Shown: one piece after another, positions 55,524 through 64,000 of the stretch
Position numbering within the stretch: the stretch's first letter is position 1
How the letters are laid out: each line of letters opens with the position of its first letter
From: Acinetobacter larvae
GTDB lineage: Bacteria > Pseudomonadota > Gammaproteobacteria > Pseudomonadales > Moraxellaceae
Length of the DNA stretch: 64,000 bases
NCBI RefSeq assembly: GCF_001704115.1
Contig: NZ_CP016895.1
Coordinates: forward strand, 3,596,001 to 3,660,000
Reading direction: 5' to 3'
Made by a program: the position numbers and the translations under genes
The notes under the pieces: model-generated
Seen by the model: the letters and a program-made list of their open reading frames with translations, nothing else
Told to the model about the DNA's origin: nothing
The model's database searches: none

Positions 55524-55573
55524 ATATATAAGGTAGAATATATAAAGGTGATTGAGATGATGCCCTTATATAT
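55524..55573. promoter_or_regulatory. Inverted repeat upstream of the organosulfur TonB receptor
   Basis: ATATATAAGG (55524-55533) and CCTTATATAT (55564-55573) form a perfect 10-bp dyad 30 bp apart, directly before the receptor ribosome binding site. It may be an operator or a leader hairpin. The AT content makes chance possible. Confidence 0.35.
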
Positions 55574-55801
55574 CTTGGAAAGATTATAAAAATATCCTAC
55601 TATTCAATCTGTCTTTAAAGGTTCAGATTTACTTGTTTATATTGAATTATTTATAATAAATTATGATTTTTATATTTTGCATAAAAATATTCATGAATAG
55701 TTATAATAGAAACCTCCGCCTATAGACTCTATTTACAAATCAAAAATATATTTTAGCTTAACCATCACTATGATGAGCAAATTATAAAATCTTCAGCAAC
55801 A

Positions 55802-56893
55802 TTACTGTGCCTTCCATACATCTTTATAATTTAATTGCTGAATGCTCTTGTTAACAAAACGAGGTTCTGCCCACTGATCTACATTAAAATCAGATTTAAT
55901 GAGTTGTATTTTAAATGCTGATTGTATGCCAACCTTAAAATGATTTAAATAATAATCATCAAGTAAAGGTGAGTACACTTCATTTAGCGTTATATCTTTA
56001 AAACCTAAACGATATAGGTCTTCAGGATAATTTGCATTATTTGCCACCAGATGAATAACCGCATCTCGATGCTGTGCTAAAGACACATGATGGGATGCTT
56101 GTACAATGATATTAATGATCCTTTGTACAAGTTCTGGATGTTGTTCAATAAATTCTGATCTTCCAATAAATGCACTTTGTGTTGTGCCAAGTGAACTTTT
56201 TGTATCTGCTGAACTAATAGGAATATCGACCAACCCCTTTTGCTGTAAGGCTACCATCGGCAATGCACCCCATGCAGCATCAATTCTTTTTGCCACTAAA
56301 GCACTATTCATTGCTGAAAAATCGAGGTTAATCAGTCTAAAATCTTTTTCTGTATATCCATAATAATCCAGCACCTGATTAAATGAGAGCTGTGCTGCGG
56401 TACCTTGCCAGACCGCGATACGTTTACCTTTTAAAGCGGCTAAATCGGTATAACCATGGTCAGGTAGTACAGCTAAATATCCATGTATTTTTCGACCAGA
56501 TGCGAGTAATAAACGAGTATCAATTTTATTTGCTTTGCCAATAATTGCGGCAAAATCACCTAAAAAGGAAAAATCTAATTGATTATTTACTAATGCTTCA
56601 TTTATTGCCGGTCCTGCGCCTTTAAAAAAACGCCATTCAATTTTAATATTATCTTTCTCAAACTCTTTTTCTAGTAGTTTGTTGAGATAAATATAATCAA
56701 TTAAAATTGAACCACTACTCGCATTTGCGCCAAAACTCATATCTGGTGTAGCAATCTTTATTACTTCTACATCTTTATCTGAGGTCTGATTACTTTTAGA
56801 TGTGTTTTTATATTGCAATAAAAAAATTAAAACCAATCCTATAAACATCATGGAGAGTATAATGCTGTATTTTCTATTAAATATATTTAACAT
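55802..56893 (-). CDS. ABC-type sulfonate/sulfate-ester binding protein (SsuA/AtsR-like)
   Basis: A 363-residue substrate-binding protein. I start it at the ATG at 56893, which has GAGGG just upstream and begins a basic stretch plus one hydrophobic segment (about residues 10-27); the frame opens 37 codons earlier without support. There is no clear signal-peptidase site and no lipobox, so the protein may stay anchored in the inner membrane. The NMT1/SsuA-type fold is visible in EWRFFKGAGPAINEALVNNQLDFSFLGD and LKGKRIAVWQGTAAQLSFN (each part of the two lobes). No permease or ATPase gene is adjacent, which is unusual. Confidence 0.85.
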   Translation of the reverse strand: MLNIFNRKYSIILSMMFIGLVLIFLLQYKNTSKSNQTSDKDVEVIKIATPDMSFGANASSGSILIDYIYLNKLLEKEFEKDNIKIEWRFFKGAGPAINEALVNNQLDFSFLGDFAAIIGKANKIDTRLLLASGRKIHGYLAVLPDHGYTDLAALKGKRIAVWQGTAAQLSFNQVLDYYGYTEKDFRLINLDFSAMNSALVAKRIDAAWGALPMVALQQKGLVDIPISSADTKSSLGTTQSAFIGRSEFIEQHPELVQRIINIIVQASHHVSLAQHRDAVIHLVANNANYPEDLYRLGFKDITLNEVYSPLLDDYYLNHFKVGIQSAFKIQLIKSDFNVDQWAEPRFVNKSIQQLNYKDVWKAQ

Positions 56894-57116
56894 AGAACCC
56901 TCAATGATTGGCTTTAATTCAGAAATAATAAATTCATCCGTTAATGTGAATGATTTTTTCGATAAATCAGTATTTACTTGCATATAGTGTAGATTTAATA
57001 GCATATATTCTGTCTAAAAAGTTACACAAAAAAATTTAAATAAATATATGCTTATATTTTTTTGTTATATTTTTCTGGTTTTTAAAACGATATAATCCAT
57101 TTCTATTTTATTGTAG
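56894..57116. other. Divergent spacer, binding-protein gene / Crp-type regulator gene
   Basis: About 220 bases, very AT-rich. It should contain the divergent promoters and a site for the Crp-type regulator. I see no unambiguous palindrome of the Crp type (TGTGA-N6-TCACA). Confidence 0.4.
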
Positions 57117-57953
57117 ATGAGTAATCTAGGGAAAATTTATGGTCGTAAAATGAATGATGAATATTCTATAAGTGCATCACCTAATTCATCTCTTCAGCTG
57201 TCATTTCAAGCAGAAGAACTTTTTTCTGGCATCGCACTAAATCATGCATCTCCAAATTATAAGCAAATTGCTAAACAAATTTTAATGCATCATAAATTCA
57301 TGCAATTCTGCACAGATCAACAAAAAAAACAAATACTCGAAAATATTACAATACAGCAGTTTTATCCAAACCAGATTATTTCTGCTCAATATGAAGATTG
57401 TGATTATATTCAACTGGTACTCGAAGGAACGATACGCGTATGTACTTATACACTTGAAGGTAAGCAATATATTAATCGTTTTATTCCAGTAGGCTTACTG
57501 AGTAATATCGTACCCTTAGTTACTCGTTGCCAATTTCAACGTCACCAGATTGCGCATGAATTTACCACAGTTGCTAAAATTTCAGGACCAGTATTTTTAT
57601 CAATTCTGAAAGAGAATGTAGAATTACTTTATTACATTTTTGAGAGTATTTGCCACCGTAGTTTAACTTTTTTTGATGATCATCTTTATCAAAATACTCA
57701 GTCATTGCGTATACAACTGGCAAGACAATTGGTTGAGTTATCTAATCTTTTTGCATTACAACTCGAAGATGGTATTAAACTGAAAATTAGACTGTCTCAG
57801 GAAAATTTTGCGGATATTTTACAGACTACACGACAACGTATTAACAAAGAGTTTTTATGGTTGGAGCGTGAAAAAATTGCTATTGCCAAATACAATCAAA
57901 TTCATATTTTAGACTTTAATAGATTGCAGTCATTGACTAAGATTAAAGATTAA
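57117..57953 (+). CDS. Crp/Fnr-family transcriptional regulator
   Basis: A 278-residue regulator. A cyclic-nucleotide-binding-like domain spans about residues 60-175 (FYPNQIISAQYEDCDYIQLVLEGTIRV in its beta roll), then a dimer helix, and a C-terminal helix-turn-helix (about 220-265, LSQENFADILQTTRQRINKEFLWLEREKIA). The cAMP-binding arginine-serine pair of true Crp is not evident and there is no cysteine cluster like Fnr, so the signal is unknown. The first 45 residues are an unusual extension; a second ATG at 57150 is possible. It sits divergent from the binding-protein gene and upstream of the sulfatase gene, so it is the likely local regulator. Confidence 0.85.
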   Translation: MSNLGKIYGRKMNDEYSISASPNSSLQLSFQAEELFSGIALNHASPNYKQIAKQILMHHKFMQFCTDQQKKQILENITIQQFYPNQIISAQYEDCDYIQLVLEGTIRVCTYTLEGKQYINRFIPVGLLSNIVPLVTRCQFQRHQIAHEFTTVAKISGPVFLSILKENVELLYYIFESICHRSLTFFDDHLYQNTQSLRIQLARQLVELSNLFALQLEDGIKLKIRLSQENFADILQTTRQRINKEFLWLEREKIAIAKYNQIHILDFNRLQSLTKIKD

Positions 57954-58139
57954 ATATCTGCTGCCCCAGATTAAAGATATATGCTGTTCATGGTCTTTAT
58001 TCAGATGCAAAGATTATAAAGCAGTATGATTTTTGAGTTTTTATATCCATAAACCATAAGCATATGGTTTTTACTTCCTTAATGTGTCATAGCATATACA
58101 GAGTTTACAGCACGATCTCCTGAAAATAACGTTTTTTAG

Positions 58140-59855
<1,716 letters not shown>

Positions 59856-59948
59856 CCGTAGACTAAAACAAGTCAACGCGCATATGACTCAGCAAGCATA
59901 TCTGCGTTGCTGACTGATCATATGGTGATGGGATCTGTCGTACAACTA

Positions 59949-61415
59949 TTATTCTGCACAAAATGCTTGGTACAAAGCCTGAATTGTTGCTGTCATTTCT
60001 TGTTCGGTCAATGCTGCAAAGCCAAAACGGATATAAAAATAGTGCGATTGATCTGCCACGGTCGACCCAAAATCATATTCAGAGTCGATATGCAGTTGTT
60101 TTAAAGTTGCTGCAAAATGAGGCTGATAGGCAAAATTAAATTTAACCCACAATGCCATTCCTCCTGCAGGCGTTGCAATATCAACCTGTTGTTGAAAAAT
60201 TTGTTGAAACATTTGCAGCGCAAAATTACGGCGGCTCTGATAAATTTTACGCATTTTTCGAGTATGCCGTTTGATTTCGCCCTGTTGCATTAATTCGGCA
60301 ATAGCAAGTTCAGTAATGGCATTGCCCTGTTTGTCAATCAGTAAAATCTGCTGTTGCATGGCTTGAATGATATTGAGATCTGCCACGACGTAACCAACTC
60401 TTAAGCTTGGGGCAAACACCTTGGACAGTGAACCGATATGAATAACTTTTTCTGCAGCAGGTAGGCTGATGAGCGGTGGAATAGGACGACTGTCATAATG
60501 AAATTCATGGTCATAATCATCTTCGATGATATAAAAATCATGTTTTTGTGCAAGCTCCAACAGTTTAAGTCGTCTGTCCATAGACATCGAAACGGTGCTT
60601 GGATACTGGTGATGTGGCGTGGTATACAACGCGCTAATCTTGTGGTGTTGTAGAATGCTCGCGAGGTGGTCTGTATCTAAACCATGTGAATCAAGCCGTA
60701 CGCGAATGACCTGATAATCATTGGATAAAAAGGTTTCTACGGCTGGTGGATAGGACCATTGCTCCACCACAATCACTTGATGTTGTTGTTTTTTCTTCAG
60801 TATACGTGCAGCAAGGAAGATGCCCATCTGACTGCCGCGAACCACACAAATCTGCTCTGTAGAGGCTTGGATAAACCGTTCCATCGACAGCATTTTTGCC
60901 AGTGCTTCACGTAATTCTATACTGCCTTGTGCATCACCATAGCCCATGATTTGCTGGCGTGTTACCTGAATCAGGGCATGACGATAGGCACGAGAAAAAA
61001 GCTCATAGGGAATCAGCCGTGTATCTGGAATACCATCATTCTGAATATGATTGGCGATAGCAGCACCTGTGCTATGAGTTAAAGATGGCGCGCCGCTAGA
61101 TCTGGGCAGCGCAGCTGCTTGGCTTGGTGCTGCTTGGTATTGTGCTTTTAAATCAGGCAATTGCTCTGAGACAAAGGTCCCTTGTCTGGCTTTTGAGAGC
61201 AACCAGCCCTGCGCTTCTAAGTCCTCATACACAGACTGTACCGTTTTGCGATTAATACCCAGTTCAAGTGCCAGAGTGCGCGAGCCTTGTAAGCGCGTAC
61301 CTTGTGGTAAACGCCCCGATAAAATGTCTTGAATGATTTGATTGGCAAGCTTTAAAAAAAGCGTTTTCTCGGTACGCTCTGCAAGATGTAATCGTATTTT
61401 CCATGGTTGTTGCAT
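59949..61415 (-). CDS. MocR/PdxR-family regulator (GntR-type helix-turn-helix fused to aminotransferase-like domain)
   Basis: A 488-residue fusion. The N-terminal GntR-type winged helix (about residues 15-85: LANQIIQDILSGRLPQGTRLQGSRTLALELGINRKTVQSVYEDLEAQ, in two segments) is followed by a fold-type I aminotransferase domain with TTPHHQYPSTVSMS, IIEDDYDHEF and the PLP lysine in GSLSKVFAPSLRVGY. Such proteins usually sense PLP or an amino acid and control a neighbouring gene. It is divergent from the class II aldolase gene 107 bases away, with CTGG/CCAG repeats between them. The regulated pathway is inferred to be the aldolase-lyase pair. Confidence 0.92.
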   Translation of the reverse strand: MQQPWKIRLHLAERTEKTLFLKLANQIIQDILSGRLPQGTRLQGSRTLALELGINRKTVQSVYEDLEAQGWLLSKARQGTFVSEQLPDLKAQYQAAPSQAAALPRSSGAPSLTHSTGAAIANHIQNDGIPDTRLIPYELFSRAYRHALIQVTRQQIMGYGDAQGSIELREALAKMLSMERFIQASTEQICVVRGSQMGIFLAARILKKKQQHQVIVVEQWSYPPAVETFLSNDYQVIRVRLDSHGLDTDHLASILQHHKISALYTTPHHQYPSTVSMSMDRRLKLLELAQKHDFYIIEDDYDHEFHYDSRPIPPLISLPAAEKVIHIGSLSKVFAPSLRVGYVVADLNIIQAMQQQILLIDKQGNAITELAIAELMQQGEIKRHTRKMRKIYQSRRNFALQMFQQIFQQQVDIATPAGGMALWVKFNFAYQPHFAATLKQLHIDSEYDFGSTVADQSHYFYIRFGFAALTEQEMTATIQALYQAFCAE

Positions 61416-61420
61416 TTTAT

Positions 61421-61461
61421 CTGGACCATATAAGTTTTATAAACTGGATATTTTAAACCAG
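61421..61461. promoter_or_regulatory. Putative MocR-type operator in the divergent spacer
   Basis: CTGGACCATA (61421-61430) and CTGGATATTT (61444-61453) are direct repeats 23 bp apart, and the second also forms an inverted repeat with CCAG at 61458-61461. MocR regulators commonly bind such direct repeats separated by about two helical turns. It lies next to the regulator start. Confidence 0.5.
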
Positions 61462-61522
61462 CCACAGATTTCCTATTCTGCCGCTGAACCAATGACAAAG
61501 CAACAACGGTAGAGGAGGTTTT

Positions 61523-62305
61523 ATGCAAACCGCACAGCTTGATAAAAAACAACTGATGGAAAATGCTCAGCGCAGCATGCAGCAACTGTTTCAGGATGAA
61601 GACTATAGTGATCAGCAAAAACTCGCCTTGACCTGTCGTATTTTATTTGACCATGGTCATGATGCTGGGCTGGCTGGGCAAATCACTAGCCGTAGCGCAA
61701 AAGGCAATACGTTTATTACCCAGCGCTTTGGTTTAGGGTTTGATGAAATTACTGCAGCTAATTTATTAGAAGTAGATCAAGACCTTAAGCCTTTAAATGG
61801 TGAAGGTATGGCCAATCCAGCCAACCGTTTTCATACTTGGATTTATAAAGAGCATCCTGAGGTGAATTGTATTATTCATACGCATCCGACACATGTGGCC
61901 GCATTGTCGATGTTAAGAGTGCCTTTAATTGTTTCACATATGGACACGTGTGCCTTATATGAAGATTGTTCTTTTGTGGAAGATTGGCCAGGCGTACCTG
62001 TGGGCAATGAAGAAGGCATTTTTATTTCTGCAGCATTAGGCAAAAATCGTGCAGTTTTATTGTCGCATCATGGGCAGCTGGTCACGGGAAAAACCATTGA
62101 AGAAGCATGTAATTTGGCGATTTTAATTGAACGTACTGCGCGTTTACAGCTGTTAGCGATGGCAGCTGGACAAATTCAACAGATTCCTCATGATTTGGCG
62201 AAAGAAGCACACGATTGGGTTTCTACGGACAAACGCAATAAGGTCAACTTTGCTTATTATGCGCGTCAGGCTTTACAAAAACATGCAGATTGTATCGAGG
62301 GTTAA
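61523..62305 (+). CDS. Class II aldolase/adducin family protein
   Basis: A 260-residue cytosolic metalloenzyme of the fuculose-phosphate-aldolase/adducin fold. Zinc ligands are in IIHTHPTHVAAL and LSHHGQLVTG, and the acidic residue in the GEGMANPANRFHTWIY region. It begins LACRILFDHGHDAGLAGQIT-like (here LTCRILFDHG), which is typical of the subgroup found beside catabolic genes. GAGGAGG lies before the ATG at 61523. It ends three bases before the DapA-like gene, so the two are translated from one messenger. The substrate is unknown, probably a hydroxy-keto acid or related metabolite. Confidence 0.87.
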   Translation: MQTAQLDKKQLMENAQRSMQQLFQDEDYSDQQKLALTCRILFDHGHDAGLAGQITSRSAKGNTFITQRFGLGFDEITAANLLEVDQDLKPLNGEGMANPANRFHTWIYKEHPEVNCIIHTHPTHVAALSMLRVPLIVSHMDTCALYEDCSFVEDWPGVPVGNEEGIFISAALGKNRAVLLSHHGQLVTGKTIEEACNLAILIERTARLQLLAMAAGQIQQIPHDLAKEAHDWVSTDKRNKVNFAYYARQALQKHADCIEG

Positions 62306-62308
62306 GTG

Positions 62309-63193
62309 ATGAAATTAGAAGGAATTATTGCTTATCCAGTGACACCATTTAAAGGTGCAGAGCAGGTGCTTGATTTGGAGGCATTGCATATTACGCTCAA
62401 TGCGTTATTGGAACAGCAATGTGATGCGATTGCCCCATTGGGCAGTGCTGGTGAAAGCGCTTATCTGTCTTGGTCAGAATGGCAAGAGGTGGCAAAAACC
62501 AGCATTGCAGTGGTCAACCATCGCGTACCGGTGATCTTGGGTATTTCTGAATTGACCACAAACATGGCCATTCAAAAAGCCAAAAAAGCTGAAGAATTGG
62601 GTGCCGATGTGATTATGGTGATGCCTATTTCTTATTGGAAGTTGAGTGATCAGGAAATATATGAGTATTATCAGCAGATTGCGGCTGAAACTAGTTTACC
62701 GATCATGGTTTATAATAACCCAGCGACCAGTGGCGTGGACATGTCCCCTGAACTGATCAGTAGAATGTTCCAAGAAATTGATAATATTTGTATGGTCAAA
62801 GACAGTACCGGTGATATTCAGCGTATGCATAAATTTTATGAGCTGAATCATGGTGAATTACCATTTTACAATGGTTGTAACCCGCTGGCATTGGAAGCTT
62901 TTTGTGCTGGAGCGAGTGGCTGGTGTACAGTTGCACCGAATCTGTTGGGTAAATTACCCAGCCAACTTTATCAAGCCGTGATGACGGGTGATTTAGAACA
63001 AGCTCAGGCATTGTTTTATAAACAGCTTCCAGTATTACGTTTTATTGTACAAGGTGGCTTACCCAAAACCATTAAAGCGGGTCTAAATAGCATGGGCTTT
63101 GCTGTAGGAAATCCGCGTAAACCTTTACAAAAAGCCAGCCCTGCTCAGCTAGAGCAGTTGCAAGCATTAATAAAATCTGCCACAACGGCTTAA
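62309..63193 (+). CDS. DapA/N-acetylneuraminate-lyase superfamily protein
   Basis: A 294-residue (beta/alpha)8 enzyme of the dihydrodipicolinate synthase superfamily. The carboxylate-binding GSAGESAYLS replaces the more usual GTTGE, the proton-relay tyrosine is in MVYNNPATSG, and the Schiff-base lysine is in MVKDSTGD. A GTG at 62306 is adjacent, but the ATG at 62309 has GAGGG at better spacing. True DapA of lysine synthesis is normally elsewhere and reads GTTGES, so this is more likely a catabolic aldolase or dehydratase acting with the upstream class II aldolase. The exact reaction is unknown. Confidence 0.85.
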   Translation: MKLEGIIAYPVTPFKGAEQVLDLEALHITLNALLEQQCDAIAPLGSAGESAYLSWSEWQEVAKTSIAVVNHRVPVILGISELTTNMAIQKAKKAEELGADVIMVMPISYWKLSDQEIYEYYQQIAAETSLPIMVYNNPATSGVDMSPELISRMFQEIDNICMVKDSTGDIQRMHKFYELNHGELPFYNGCNPLALEAFCAGASGWCTVAPNLLGKLPSQLYQAVMTGDLEQAQALFYKQLPVLRFIVQGGLPKTIKAGLNSMGFAVGNPRKPLQKASPAQLEQLQALIKSATTA

Positions 63194-63201
63194 CCGGTGC
63201 G

Positions 63202-63243
63202 ACAACTGCTATGGAGGCTTATTGACATCGATATAGCAGTTGT
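63202..63243 (+). terminator. Terminator hairpin after the aldolase-lyase pair
   Basis: Perfect 11-bp stem ACAACTGCTAT / ATAGCAGTTGT with a 20-base loop, starting nine bases past the lyase stop codon and followed by TGTTTTA. Confidence 0.65.
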
Positions 63244-63300
63244 TGTTTTAATCTAAATGCTGTTGCATATCATCAATAATGATAAGACAAGGGAAGGTTG

Positions 63301-63750
63301 ATGCTAAATATCGCGACCCAATGGGCAATTGTTTGCAGTGGTATATTTTTATGGGTGGGTATGCTGACCGGTGTTTGGAAGTATATTCAAATCAGCAAAA
63401 GCGAACGCGCGCGCGCGCATTATTATGTCGATATTGCCCATCGCAGTAGCTTATTATATGCCGCAGCGTGCTTAATACTGGCAGCACTCAGTCAATTTAG
63501 CGTGCTAAGTGATGCTATGGCATTGCTATGTGTTTTATGCAATATATTCTTTTTTAGTAGTGCGGTTTTGCTTTATATCGTACATGGCTTTTTACAAGAT
63601 ACCAGCAATCAATATAAACAGCCGCATCGTTTAGGTACTTGGATCTTGCCAGCTTGGTGTTTGCGCTTGGCAATGTATGCGTTGATTATAGTTGAACTCG
63701 GTGCGACAGCCATTTTACTGCTGGGGACGATATTATGTTTTCTCACTTAA
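63301..63750 (+). CDS. Small integral membrane protein of unknown family
   Basis: A 149-residue protein with four hydrophobic segments (about residues 8-25, 47-65, 72-90 and 118-145). I do not recognise the family. A TTG at 63298 is directly before the ATG at 63301; AGGG lies about seven bases before the ATG. A short alternating run of C and G at 63406-63418 encodes part of the first cytosolic loop (SERARAH). It follows the aldolase-lyase terminator and so probably has its own promoter. Confidence 0.6.
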   Translation: MLNIATQWAIVCSGIFLWVGMLTGVWKYIQISKSERARAHYYVDIAHRSSLLYAAACLILAALSQFSVLSDAMALLCVLCNIFFFSSAVLLYIVHGFLQDTSNQYKQPHRLGTWILPAWCLRLAMYALIIVELGATAILLLGTILCFLT

Positions 63751-63960
63751 GATCATAAACAGACTAAAACAACAGCATATATGCGCTGACAGGCTTTGGT
63801 TTGTTGCTCGATATTTTTTTGCTCGATATCTCGATATATTGTTTTGTATTGAGTATAAAAATACTGGCAAAGAGATAATGTTATTGACTACAAGTTAATT
63901 TAAACTCAGCATCATACATTGGACATTATATGACTTTGGTCAATCTGGGGTAAGGGAAGG

Positions 63961-64000
63961 ATGTTGAACAAAAAATTAAATTTTATGATGGCCATCAGCA
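63961..64000 (+). CDS. Start of a further gene, cut by the window edge
   Basis: An ATG at 63961 is preceded by GGGGTAAGGGAAGG, a strong ribosome binding region, and 13 codons are present (MLNKKLNFMMAIS). The basic start followed by hydrophobic residues suggests a signal peptide or a first transmembrane helix. Nothing more can be said. Confidence 0.5.
   Translation, partial: MLNKKLNFMMAIS

Noticed and set aside
62309..63193. dapA of lysine synthesis
   Set aside because: The carboxylate motif is GSAGES rather than GTTGE, and the gene is coupled to a class II aldolase under a MocR-type regulator.

Overview
The window is chromosomal DNA from a gammaproteobacterium of the family Moraxellaceae, most likely an Acinetobacter. 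This is inferred from the moderately AT-rich, CAA/CAG-rich coding style, many glutamine-rich proteins, the recognisable gene pairs (yqiA-parE, gshA-dsbB), and AT-rich intergenic spacers. No rRNA, tRNA, prophage, intact insertion sequence or CRISPR array was seen. The species cannot be decided from the sequence alone.

Layout. 0-10 kb: a partial YchJ gene, a TerC/CBS/CorC membrane protein, a LOG-family hydrolase, the MdtD-like exporter, a GH25 lysozyme-like protein, DNA polymerase IV (dinB), a RidA-family protein, a DUF2726 protein, a LysE exporter and a CPBP protease. 10-20 kb: a divergent heavy-metal module (Cd/Zn/Pb P-type ATPase and CadR-like MerR regulator), a YnfM-like MFS exporter, the cell-wall recycling ligase mpl, a lytic transglycosylase, and a CDP-alcohol phosphatidyltransferase with a small membrane partner. 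20.03-20.92 kb: a gene-free segment with three DnaA-box-like sites, about 15 copies of a TTTRAATTYAAA palindrome and a 20-bp direct repeat array. This is the most unusual thing in the window. 21-40 kb: a MATE exporter, a Fur-box-associated TonB receptor, an aminotransferase, DUF445, a lipoprotein, gshA, dsbB, two alpha/beta hydrolases, parE, an aromatic aminotransferase, a LysR/LysE divergent pair and a GltP/DctA-type symporter.

40-47 kb: a five-gene chaperone-usher fimbrial operon on the minus strand (major subunit, chaperone, usher, two-domain adhesin, second chaperone). 47-53 kb: dps, then a FecI-FecR-FecA type iron signalling and uptake set with a Fur-like site upstream, then sugE/gdx preceded by a guanidine-II (mini-ykkC) riboswitch. 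53-60 kb: a more AT-rich organosulfur block comprising a TonB receptor, an orphan SsuA/AtsR-like binding protein, a Crp/Fnr-type regulator and an arylsulfatase of the AtsA type. 60-64 kb: a MocR/PdxR-type regulator divergent from a class II aldolase and a DapA-superfamily lyase, then a small membrane protein and the first codons of a further gene.

Functionally the window mixes core genes (parE, gshA, dsbB, mpl, dps, dinB) with accessory modules for metal export, guanidinium export, iron uptake, sulfate-ester use and adhesion. Several start codons were moved from the longest possible reading frame to a downstream codon where a ribosome binding site, signal peptide or regulatory site decided the matter. 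These cases are stated in each entry.
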